Of a stretch of DNA of 64,000 nt, positions 21,852-32,869 are shown piece after piece. The stretch covers positions 27,135,001 to 27,199,000 of the forward strand of contig NC_091674.1 of the NCBI RefSeq assembly GCF_042453785.1, written 5' to 3'. The notes beneath the pieces are model-generated. The model saw only the letters and a list, made by a program, of their open reading frames with translations. It was not told the origin of the DNA and did no database searches. This DNA is from Malus domestica (lineage: Eukaryota > Streptophyta > Magnoliopsida > Rosales > Rosaceae). Position 1 is the first letter of the stretch. Each line of letters begins with the position of its first letter. Position numbers and translations under genes: made by a program.

Positions 21852-23923
21852 ATGGCGACGGCAGGCGAGATTCTCAGGCGGAATCTGACCGAAAGTTTTG
21901 ATCTTTCCGGTGATTCGCAGATGGGTTCCGGCGAGCTGCATGTTCTTGCTGTGGATGACAGCCACGTGGACCGGAAGGTCATTGAACGCCTGCTAAAGAT
22001 ATCATCCTGCAAAGGTACGCATACACCCCCCGGATTGGTTTTTTATTTTTTTCTGAGAAATGTTGTTTTTTGATTGGTTGGTTTATGAATGATTTGAATT
22101 TTCTTTTGCAGTGACGGCTGTTGACAGCGGGACGAGAGCTCTGGAGTATCTGGGCTTGGATGGAGAGAAGAGCTCGGTTGGATTTGATGTAAGAAAACTT
22201 CTGCCTTTAATCAGTTTGGTTTCCAAGAAAATGAAGGAAAAATATGACATTTTCTCAGCTGCCAAACGGAAAATGAAACGTCTTGTTTCGGTTTTATGGG
22301 GGTTTTCTTAAGTTTATGTACTTTTTTTTGTGGTTGCAGAACATGAAGGTGAATTTGATCATAACGGACTACTCAATGCCAGGGATGACAGGATATGAAC
22401 TGCTAAAGAAAATCAAGGTTAGCCCTTTAATCTTGTTTTAATCACGATTAAGGAGTGATTTACAATTGGATTCTGAGTTTATCATAGCTGTTACTTGGAG
22501 ATTAATTTTTTGATCTGCATATGAACAGGAATCATCGGCTTTTCGAGAAGTTCCGGTGGTGATCATGTCATCAGAAAACATCCTTACTCGTATTGATAGG
22601 TATATATAATGCGACGAAGAATGTCTGTTTTATGTTTTACTATTACTTGATTTGTTTTTTAATCATAAGCCAGAACGATTATAATTGTTAATTAGCCATA
22701 TAATCCTATGAAATTTGGTAGTTAAAACAATTATACATAACGATCAAGCAATCACATAAAGATTATAATTGTGAGTAATTCATATAATCTGTCGTTTTTG
22801 CATGATTATCTATTAATTTGCGATTTCGATTTACGCCATTGGATTTAGGGGATTCTTATTGATCTAAATCAACATTTAATTAGTTTGCCGGATCATTTTG
22901 TTTAATCTTTTTGTCAGATCAGTGTGTGTTATTCTGTATTCTGATCTTCATGATCTGCAGACCTAGAATTTCTTAAAAAATGGACCAAAATTTTAAATAA
23001 TAGGAAAATATTGGTGTTTTTTCGAAATTATGAAAAATATTTTAGGCACCAGTTTTAGTCGTGAATCTTTTGGGGATCAACCAAATCTTATAAAATAATG
23101 TCCTAACATGGTTGGTTCAATTATATTAAAAATAACAATTATTATTATGTTTTCCAGGTATTAATCATTTAATAAATCCCCCCATGTTTATGGCCCCCAT
23201 TTCATTGCCCCTTCATGGAGTCTAACGGGCAAAATCTGCCGCGTACAGATTTTATGGGCATGATGTCTTATTCTATAAGATAGTGTTAGCTTAAGGTCCT
23301 AACGCTGAATGTGTTTTAACTTTCTCACGTGACATTGTATCATGGGTTTATGCTGAATGTGTTTTAACTTTCTCACGTGACATTGTATCATGGGTTTATG
23401 CTGAATGTGTTTTAACTTGCTCATGTGACATTGTATCATGGGTTTATGCTGAATGTGTTTTAACTTTCCCACGTTGACATTGTATCATGGTTTTCGGATG
23501 CCACAGTCCCATAGGTGCCGGAAAGTCTCTCACTAAACTAAGTTTCGAGACGATCATGAATTATTATCTTTCCTTTGGGTGCTTAATGTCTGTTACCCTT
23601 GTTCTTTGACTGATCAATCTCTTACAAATTTGTTTTACAGATGTTTAGAGGAAGGAGCTGAGGAATATATAGTGAAGCCGGTGAAGCTTTCCGACGTGAA
23701 CCGCTTAAAAAACTTCATGATGGGAGGAGGAGAAAGAAAAGAAACCGAAGAGAAAAAGATTCACAAAAGAGCATTTTCAGTTGACTACAATGCATCATCA
23801 TCTCCCTCCTCTTTACCACAACTTTCGCAACCGTTCGCTTGCAATCTAGCATCGTCTCAGCTACCAACTTCGTCACCATCATCGTCGTTGCCAAAGAGAC
23901 CGAGATTGCACACGATGGATTGA
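21852..23923 (+). CDS. Type-A two-component response regulator (cytokinin signalling)
   Basis: Five exons: 21852-22014, 22112-22188, 22340-22417, 22529-22599, 23641-23923, giving 223 aa. All are GT-AG and phases match. The receiver domain spans about residues 28-150 and has every key residue: the acidic pair D35-D36 in [12 protein letters not shown], the phospho-acceptor D90 in [20 protein letters not shown], the SSEN segment, and K142 in [12 protein letters not shown]. There is no GARP/Myb DNA-binding domain; the C terminus is a short Ser/Pro-rich tail ending RPRLHTMD. That is the type-A ARR class (ARR3-ARR9, ARR15-17), which takes phosphate from His-phosphotransfer proteins and dampens cytokinin responses. 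The last intron (1.04 kb) carries a tandem repeat. Closest Arabidopsis member not determined. Confidence 0.93.
23304..23492 (+). repeat. 48-bp tandem repeat (about 4 copies) in response-regulator intron 4
   Basis: Units start at 23304, 23352, 23400 and 23448 with GCTGAATGTGTTTTAACTT. Copies 1 and 2 contain the palindrome CACGTG (TTTCTCACGTGACATTG). Copies 3 and 4 have worn versions of it. The exact 48-bp period is visible by position. Confidence 0.9.
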
Positions 23924-26900
23924 TCATTATGTCTGTGCCATTAGGGTTATTGTAATTCCACATTTTGACACACAGCGCCCCCCATTTTGCAGAACAGAGA
24001 AATTCCTGCTGCCAATGTCTCTGTGAATTTTCTTCCACTGCCATATGTAAATTCCAGCATCAAAATTTCACTTGGACCAGGAAAAAGAAGGGGGGAAAGA
24101 GCAGACATATATGAAAGTCTTGGATTAAAAAGTCCTTTTGCTTCCTACTTTTTGTTGATTTTGCAGATGGAAATCTGAAAACAATCAATGAAAATCCCAG
24201 ACATTTGAGGGGAATATTTTGTTGTCTCAATGATCTTTATTCCTTTGTTGAATTTTTCTTGCCAACCACGCAATGATTTTCTTTTTCTACAAACGATAAT
24301 ATTTATAAAGATAATTTTATCAACGATTTAACCTAATATTGAACCCACTATGTGTGTGTGTGTATTTGTCCTTACGTATGAGTCCAACAATATTCTACAA
24401 CTAAATTAAACTTGAATGCCAATAGATTGACTATTCCTAAACATTAATATCAAACTCAATTTATGGTTCTTGCTCATGTTGAATACAAATGTTAGTCTAC
24501 AACTAAATAAAAACTAGGTGCCGTTAAACTATCTGATGGCTTAATATCAAATTCACTATATGTACCGTTTTTGTATCCGTCAATCAAACGATATTCTACA
24601 ACTAAATGGGCACCTGACGCTAGACCAACTGATGGTGTACAGTCATTCAAATGATTCAGTATCCGATTTGGTGTCAATTTTTACCCTTTGGTTTTGGAAT
24701 AATGGAATAATTTCACGTGATGTGTTTATGCATGTTGCTTCTGAAAACCCTAATTTGGTGCCAAATGTTTTGTCAATGGGGCCACGATGGAAAGATTTGA
24801 GGTAAACGTGTGAATGTACGATCTTTAAGGGAAATCCAGCAAACTGTTTTTTTTGGGCTTTAAAGACGAGCAAGGAGAGATGTAGAATTTGAATCATTAG
24901 CCTCACTGGTGATAAGGGACCCAATATCTGAGATTCCTTCCATGAGGCTTCTCCAATGCTTTCCTTCTTTCTTTTTTGAGGGACCACAAAGGGTCATGTC
25001 GTCTGAACCAGACATGGTTGGGTTGCTTTCCATGTCTATGAAGGATTAATACTTTTTGACCATGAGCGTAAGATTTGTTGCAAGAGTATGCTAGCATTAG
25101 TCGCCCAAGCATTCATAAGTGACTATGAGACAATGGCAGGCTTAAGAAATATTATTGGGATGAAATACCATGTAAATTGGTATTTCATCAAGTTTTGGTA
25201 GGCCTAAGGTCGGTTGTCAAGTCATATTATGTATCTATCGACAGATGTCAACTACTTTCAATCGCATATCGACAGATGTCAATAGATTTTGAACGAGCAT
25301 GCCACAAATGCCAACATACGCCGAGTGAGCCTATCAAAATATAGCAACGTATACAAATACATGAGGTTAGCAGCTACCCTACTCAATACCCATAAAAGCA
25401 ATTCGTCGATCAATTAGAAGACAACTTTTCAAAGCATGTCATATTTACAAAAGACAGCACCCAACTCTTCTGTTCAAAAACTGTGAAGGGTTCAGCCAAT
25501 CCACCTTGCCGAATGGTGGATCCGCCCGAGACAGTGTTGCAAAATGGGTAAAGTGTATGGGTAATTGTGGACCGCTAGGGCAGAGTACCCTATTGCATTT
25601 TAGCCCATCATAAACCTAATTTACACTTCATGCTCTCATAATAAAGGAAAATATCAACATGTTTTTATTAACACTTCACAAATTGTTGAATAAACATCAC
25701 ATACATCATACATTTGCTTTTTCAATTAAAAATTATCTTAATACACCCACTTCCTTCCCATAATACCCTCACACCCCACATTTTCAATATACACCTTATA
25801 TTTTATATATACACCCCATATTTCTCAAATCTTATAACATTCATTTTTAATTTTGTCGAATGATTTCAAACCATCTGAATGTTAGTTTGCCAAATGATTT
25901 CAAATTAAATGATTTGAAAATAATCAATAACTATTTGCTAAGAATCATCATACAACTCAATATCAATATTAGTCTAAGACTTTAATCAGTAAAGGGGGCG
26001 TAGTCTTATGCTTTGTTAGTCTTATGCAAATAATCAATAAAGCTTCTTATTTGGACAAAAAATGCCGATTGACAAAAGATGCCACCTAGGATTTAAGCAT
26101 ATGTGGGTTTGTTTTCAATTCCAACATTAAAATCCATGTCGTCTATTTTTAATATTGGGTGGTAATTTTAAGTGTTTAATTCTTCATGTAACCCATGTGA
26201 TCGCTAAAAGATGAATGTGAACATAGAAGCTTAAATAACGCAGTAAAACCAAAATTAAATCATTTTCGATGTCGTCGAAATCACTCAAACAATGAAAAAT
26301 ATGAAGTCTTACCTCATGTGAAGCTTTTGAAACACTGATTTCGTATTCCATTCGTCAAAAATAATTTTTCTTAATCAATATGTTTGTAGTTTCATTGATT
26401 AGGGTTTTATTCAACAATGGTGGGTGAGAGGGGTTTTGATAGTCGAAGAAGATAAGTAATACATTAAAAGTGATTTAGGGTGTATTTAGAAATTTTTTAT
26501 TTTTTTTAACCTAATAAGGTCAAAATTGCCATTGCATAGTAGGATAAATAAGTCATTAATATTATGTTAATGTGGGGTGCATTCAATATTTTGTGAGGTG
26601 CTAATATAAAAAGCCTATAAAATTCTTGCTTTGCATTTGGTGAACCGTTGATCCGTTGTGAGTGTAGACCGAGGATGCATTTTGAGCATGTTAGCTCTTT
26701 GGTGATACGTCGTGAGACTAACTCTGAATCAACAATCTACAGTCGCTTATGCACATGATCTTAACATATTTCTTATTACGAATAATTGAAAGCTAAAAAT
26801 ACAGTACGTATACTTCGATTGCAGGCACTAATTCCATACAGCTGTGGTGAGCTTTGCTGAAGCCCTATGGCATATTGCAGGTTCTTTTTAACTTTGTTAA

Positions 26901-27849
26901 TAACGAATAATTAAGCACATTTCAATATCTTTTTTTTTATTATTATAATTTAACAACCAAACAATGCTAATAGAATATAATATACGTGGAGATAGAGACA
27001 AAGATGGCTATACATTATTCTTTCACCATCGCCATGTACATCCTACTAAACAATGAAGACGAAACAAAAACAAAAACCCTTAAGTGCAGAAATAAATGCT
27101 CTTAACTACTTGACTTACAACTACAGACGTCTTGTCACAAAATAAAATCTAATACAAAATTTTCATCAAAATAGAACATGAGGATCACTTAACCAACAAT
27201 AAACTACCGTAATTTAGTGCCCATCTTTTGACCATTTGGTGTTCATCAGATTCTATTTTCACTAAAAATTCGAAACTCGTTATATTTGTGTATATTTCCG
27301 TTTATGATGTCAACGAACTTTTAATTCACCAGCTGGAATTTGGAATTCTGCTATGAATCCAAAATTAATATCCACCCATATTCCATACATGGAATTAAGA
27401 ATCCCACCAACATCTCCAATTACCTGCATTTGGCGTAATCTACAACACTGCAAATTCAAGGACGGCTAACAAAAACCTCCACCCAACCATCTGCCAATTG
27501 CTCACTAGCCCCCCCCCCCCCCCCCCCTTCTTTACAAAATGACACAAACCTTCATGGCTACAATCCAACCTCTTCCCTTTGAACTTGTAGCTGCACTGCC
27601 CCATCAAGGTTATTACAGTAATTTCATTAAAACAACATCAACAAGGCAAACAACTACCTTCATTGAAACTGTCAACAACCAGCACCGAAACATTTGAACT
27701 GAAGTTACTCATCATCCAAAAAAATCCCAACAAATAAACCTGTTCTTTTGGTCCTCCTTTTTCCAAAAGCACTAGTTATCGAACGGCTTTTCTAAGAAGT
27801 AGTTTTCCTGATTATTCTCTAGTGGTCTCTCAGGTGTGTAACCCTAGCA
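23924..27849. other. Gene-free interval between response regulator and formin
   Basis: The first 250 bp are the likely 3' UTR of the response regulator. The rest is AT-rich and shows no convincing gene. A short perfect hairpin GATGAAATACCA/TGGTATTTCATC lies at 25,159-25,189. A 21-C homopolymer begins at about 27,508. The last 300 bp upstream of the formin start are the probable promoter and leader; an acceptor-like TCTCTCAG at 27,827-27,834 could join an unseen upstream exon. Confidence 0.45.
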
Positions 27850-30130
27850 ATGCCACAGTCCAAAGGAACAATACTTGCCGAGACTATTGCAGCAACAGCT
27901 GTAGCCACTCTAGTTATTGCCGGAATCTTGTTCTTCGTCTACGGACTCCTCGCTGCTCGCCGCAACACAAAAGGCAAGGAAAATGGGAGTTTTCGCCGCG
28001 AAGATGTTGCGATGAATCGTGAGGAGTTTAGGCAATGTGGTGGGAATGTGAAGGGGTTAATTGTTGATGAGAATGGTGTGGATGTTATATACTTGAAGAA
28101 ATTAGAAGCTGGACAGGCTCATACAAATTTTCCAAAGATTATGTTTAACCCTAGTTTTGAAGATGATGATGATGAAGAACAAGAAAAAAAGGTGGATTCT
28201 AAGCCGTCTGACTTAATCAATCATGATCAATTGGTAAAAAAACCATTTTCTCTACATCCTCCAAGACCTCTACTTAGAAAAATTTCACCAAAAGTGTTGG
28301 AAAAGCATGCTCTAGAATCACTGCCTCCACCAACACCCCAACCGGCAAACGGTAAATCTGCACCGCCGCTACCGCCTCCGCCTCGACCTCCTCCTCCTCC
28401 ACCGCCATCGCCACCTGTTATGGTAAAAAAGAATCCTCTACCGCCTCCGCCGCCTCCTAAGGCAGGTGGTTTGGGTTTGTCACTAAAACCGCCGCCTGCA
28501 CCTAAGGGCAGAGCAAGCTACAAGAGCAGGGCAGAGACCTCAACAGGGGAGGAGGGTTTAAAAGCAACCGGTGGCGGGCAAACGAAGCTGAAGCCGCTGC
28601 ACTGGGATAAGGTTATGGCTGCCGCTGATCATTCAATGGTTTGGGATCAAATCAATGATGGATCATTCAGGTAATCAAGTCTCACTCTTATTACATTATA
28701 CTTAAACCGAAAAACTGAAATGGTTATTAAACGAGCATATTATCTTACTTTTCGTTTCATGTCACATGATCATAACTTAGGCTAGTTCGTATGTTTTATG
28801 CAGATTTGATGATGAGCTTATGGAAAATCTCTTTGGTTATTCCAAAATTAAAAACCAATCCTCTGAGAGAAACAACCACATGCCTTCAGCTTCAAGCAAA
28901 CCTAACTCTGCCCCAACATCTCAAGTTTTCATCTTAGATCCTCGAAAGTCTCAGAACACCGCAATCGTGCTAAGATCTCTCGCAATCTCTCAAAAAGAAA
29001 TCGTTACTGCCTTGCTTGATGGACAAGGACTTGGTGCTGATACACTAGAAAAGCTCACCAAAATTTCTCCAACCAAAGAGGAAGGAGCAAAAATCCTCCA
29101 ATTCAATGGAAACCCTAGTACACTAGCAATTGGTGAATCTTTCCTCTACCACATTTTGAAGGCTGTTCCTACGGCATTCACGCGTTTCAATGCGATGCTC
29201 TTCAGAGCAAACTACGATCTTGAAGTCCTTCACCTCAAGGAATCCTTGCAAACACTTGAACTTGGGTGCAAGGAGCTAAGAACTCGCGGGCTCTTCCTAA
29301 GGCTTCTCGAGGCAATTCTCAAAGCCGGCAATAGAATGAATGCTGGAACTGCAAGAGGCAATGCACAAGGCTTCAACCTAAGTGCTCTTCTAAAGCTATC
29401 CGATATCAAAAGTACTGATGGAAAGACTACTCTACTTCACTTTGTGGTTGAACAAGTAGCTCAATCCGAGGGGAGAGGTTTCGTGATAAATCAAAACCGC
29501 AGCTTTGGAAGAAACACTAGTCAAAGAAGCGAAACTAGTACACTGAATTCGGATAATCTAACCGCTGAAGAGCGAAGAAAAGAGTACTTAATCCAAGGGT
29601 TGTCAAAGCTAGAAGGATTGAGCACTGAACTATCCAATGTGAAGAAAGCAGCAACCATAGAGTATGACAGCTTCATCCACATGTGCTCTGCTCTAAGCAA
29701 CCGTGTCAGCGAAATCAAGAAGCTTTTGGCTGAGAGTGGCAATGCTGAGAGAGGAGGGTTTGCAAGAGAAATGAAGGGGTTTTTGGAGGAATGTGAGGCG
29801 GAGCTCACGGTGGTGAGAGAAGAGCAAACTAGGGTTATGGAGCTTGTGAGGAAAACAACCGAGTACTACCAAGCAGGAGCTTCGAGAGACAAAGGAGCTG
29901 CACCATTTCAGCTGTTTGTTATTGTGAAAGATTTTCTAGACATGGTTACTCTTGTTTGTGCAGAAATTTCAAGTAAACTACAGAAGAAGAGTTCTACGAA
30001 AGCGGTAGGATCATCGTCACCGCCACTGTCACCTTCAAGCATAACATCAAAGAGGTTGATGAACTTTCACTCACATTTTGTTTCAGATGTGTCATGGACA
30101 TCTTCCAGTGAATCAGAAGATGAATTCTGA
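27850..30130 (+). CDS. Class I formin-like protein, group Ie type (FH4/FH8-like)
   Basis: Two exons, 27850-28670 and 28804-30130, giving 715 aa. In order: one hydrophobic membrane segment at about residues 11-36 (TIAATAVATLVIAGILFFVY); a conserved juxtamembrane block VKGLIVDENGVDVIYLKKLE as in Arabidopsis group Ie formins; a proline-rich FH1 region at about residues 155-220; and an FH2 domain from about residue 250, with LKPLHWDKV, GKTTLLHFVVEQ and the long helical post region. FH1 feeds profilin-actin and FH2 nucleates actin filaments at the plasma membrane. The family normally has a signal peptide and extracellular segment before the membrane helix; none is seen. An in-frame TAG lies 30 bases upstream with no intervening ATG, so the start is either 27850 or supplied by an upstream exon. 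Confidence 0.9.
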
Positions 30131-30335
30131 AGCTGATGTAATATAGTTTTGCTAGAATTATTAAATTTCTATGCATTTTTTTCCTTTTCCCACATTTTCT
30201 CGGCAAACCATGTTTAGGAGGGGGTGTAGTTGAATTAAGATTTGAAATAATTTTAAAAGACTTTAGTGTAGTCAGTTAAGATTTTAAAGTGATTTTTATT
30301 TATTTTTTAATAAATGATATTATCCACCCTAAGAC

Positions 30336-31120
30336 CATTTTCAATGGTTGGGCTAAAAACTAAATATTTTAGTCCAGAAAATTTAGCTTTTAGCCCAGAA
30401 ACAGCTTTTCTGCTCCAACAGTTCTAACCTAAAATTTTAGCCCGGGATTATTAAAGAATGAACTTAGGCTATTTTTTTGTTAAATTAATTTTTAAAAAAT
30501 AAATCTGTAGACTATCGAAAATTAATTTTATGAACATTTTAATCTAAAAAAAAATTAAATTCCGATAAATATTGAAAATTTTAAATTCCGATTTCTAGGC
30601 TAAATTTCGGGGGGAATTTGGTCTTGGTTTAGCATTTAGCATTTAGCCCAAATTTTCCCTTGGGTTAGACCATCTCCAATCCTGGGTTAAAAGCCAAATT
30701 ACCCCCCCAAACACTCTCCAACCCATGCTAAAATTTTAGGCTAAATGCTAAATGCTATTTCTGGGCCAAATACCCCCCAGCTTTCCCCCCGGGCTAAATG
30801 CGAAATGTTTATCGGAATTTAAATTTTTTTAGATTAAAATGTTCATAAAATTAATTTACAATAATCTACATATTTATTTTTTTAATAAAAATTGATTTAA
30901 GAAAAAAATTTAGGCTAATTTCATTCTTTAATAATTCCGGGCTAAAATTTTAGGGTAGAAGGGTTGGAGCAGAAAAGATGTTTCTGGGCTAAAAGCTAAA
31001 TTTTCCGGGCTAAAAAATTTGGCTTTTAGCCCAAGGGTTGGAGATGGTCTTAGAGTGGGTTTGGGGGGAAATTTTGGGGGGGGGTAATTTGGCTTTTAGC
31101 CCACCATTGGAGTTGGTCTA
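30336..31120. mobile_element. Two nested MITEs of the AGACCATCTCCAA family
   Basis: The outer copy begins AAGACCATTTTCAATGG with GGGCTAAAA and ends CCACCATTGGAGTTGG. Inside it, from about 30,666 to 31,052, an inner copy begins AGACCATCTCCAATCC and ends GGGTTGGAGATGGTCTT. Both are filled with GGGCTAAA/TTTAGCCC inverted motifs. One family member inserted into another. Confidence 0.65.
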
Positions 31121-31130
31121 AAGGGGGGGG

Positions 31131-31250
31131 TGGGAGAATGAGTCTCATAATGAGCTTACAATAATGTGGTTTAAATTCGCATTTAGCAAGAATCGAACTT
31201 AAGACCTCTCACTTACAAGTGAAAAGAAATACCACTAAACTGTAGTACTA
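31131..31250 (-). repeat. tRNA-derived SINE relic
   Basis: On the minus strand CAGTTTAGTGGTATTTC is an A-box and AAGTTCGATTCTTGC a B-box. The body contains CCACATTATTGTAAGC, matching the relic at 8,215. Confidence 0.55.
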
Positions 31251-31449
31251 AGTGGCTAAAAGATGATTTTAAAGAACTTTAAAATCATGGCGTAGTCAAA
31301 GTAGTATTTAAAAGAATACATTCAAATATAGGTGTAGTCAATTAGGATTATAAAAAACTGTCTATAAAAATTATAGGTATTCAAAATGTTTGAATTTCAA
31401 TAAGTAGGAAATTTTGTAAAATTTAAGAGCAATTTTTTTGCATAATAAA

Positions 31450-31554
31450 GACTTAAGGCTAGTTTGGGATTGCTGTGTTTTTTTAATAAATTGTTTCTGC
31501 TGTGCTTTAAGAATAATCAGCTGGAAAATAAAGCAGTTGAGTGTTTGATAAACT
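31450..31554. mobile_element. Left part of a MITE split by the LTR element
   Basis: Starts GGCTAGTTTGGGATTGCTG. Its right half, with end AAAGCAATACCAAACTGGG, lies at about 41,685-41,968 on the far side of the LTR element. The inverted ends match, so this was one about 390-bp element before the LTR insertion. A degraded relative is at about 18,900-19,085. Confidence 0.7.
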
Positions 31555-32790
31555 TGTAGACATCGAAATTTCGTAAATAAATGTTGACCGATAAATCAAA
31601 GTGTCAACGCTCATGTATTACATAAATTTTACACGTAGCGTGTGACTCAACGAAAATTGAAATGAGTTGGAAAAGTCATCAAATAGGACACGTGTCAACG
31701 CCTGGCAGAAACGACTTATTTCATCTGGAATATTATATTCAAAATTAGGCCTTGGAAAATTCTATAAATACAAGCCCATTTCATTCATTTTTAGGGGACC
31801 AATTCACATTACACCTTAAAGCTCGGAAGCTCTGAAGCTCTGAAACTCCGAAGCTTTCAAGCATCCAGGTTTCCGAAGAATCAAGAAAGCCTTCTTCGTT
31901 CTTCGTTCATCGTTCTTCCAAGATCAAGCCCCGACGGCCCTTGGATCAACAATCATCCACCTTCAAGCCCAAGCCTCAACAGCCCCTTGGAGAAAGTGTT
32001 CATCGTTCATCAACTGTTCATCCTCAAGGATCAAGCCCCAACGGCCCCTTTGGATTGACAACATCAACGAATCCGCTCATCTCTGTTCATCAAGTCCAAG
32101 CCTCGACGGCCCTTGAAGAAAGCGTTCATCGTTCATCACCGTTCTTCGAGATCAAGCCCAAAAGCCCTCGAAGATCCGTTCAAGCCCAAAAGCTCTCGAA
32201 GATCCGTTCGTCACTGTTCTTCGAGTTCAAGCCCAAAAGCCCTCGGAAATCCATTCATCAACTGTTCATCCTCAAGGATCAAGCCCCAACGGCCCCTTTG
32301 GATTGACAACATCAACGAATCCGCTCATCTCTGTTCATCAAGTCCAAGCCTCGACGGCCCTTGAAGAAAGCGTTCATCGTTCATCACCGTTCTTCGAGAT
32401 CAAGCCCAAAAGCCCTCGAAGATCCGTTCAAGCCCAAAAGCTCTCGAAGATCCGTTCGTCACTGTTCTTCGAGTTCAAGCCCAAAAGCCCTCGGAAATCC
32501 ATTCATCACTGTTCTTCAAGATCAAGCCCAAAAGCCTTTGAAGATCCGTCAATCACCATTCTTCAAGATCAAGCCCAAAAGCCTTTGAAGATCCGTTCAT
32601 CCTCGTTCATCCAAGATCAAGCCTCGACGGCCCTTGGATCAATCGCACATCCCACAAATCAACACCTTACGGAGATCGAATCAGAGGATCAAAATAGAGA
32701 GAGATTGTAACCCAAAACTATCAAATACAAATATTTGTTTGTGCACGTTTGTTCTTGTCTCTTTCGTTTCAGGAATTTTCTGTGTTCACA
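31555..32790 (+). repeat. 5' LTR
   Basis: TG...CA ends. A TATA box TATAAATA at 31763-31770 marks the U3/R region. The R/U5 part contains an internal direct duplication with a 248-bp period (units near 32,023 and 32,271) made of short phrases such as CAAGCCCAAAAGCCCTCG. Small ORFs in it are repeat artefacts. Confidence 0.93.
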
Positions 32791-32869
32791 AATTGGCACG
32801 CCCAGTGGGACAATCTCTGCCTCTCATCTCTTTCTCCGTTCAAGAAATTCAAGCGCACTTCCAAAATTA

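Noticed and set aside
25159-25189. Perfect 12-bp hairpin as a candidate miRNA or terminator
   Set aside because: Stem far too short for a plant miRNA precursor and not flanked by further pairing.
31941-32710. Several overlapping open frames in the 5' LTR (and the same ones at 40,830-41,599)
   Set aside because: They are products of the short LTR repeats, appear identically in both LTRs and show no domain.
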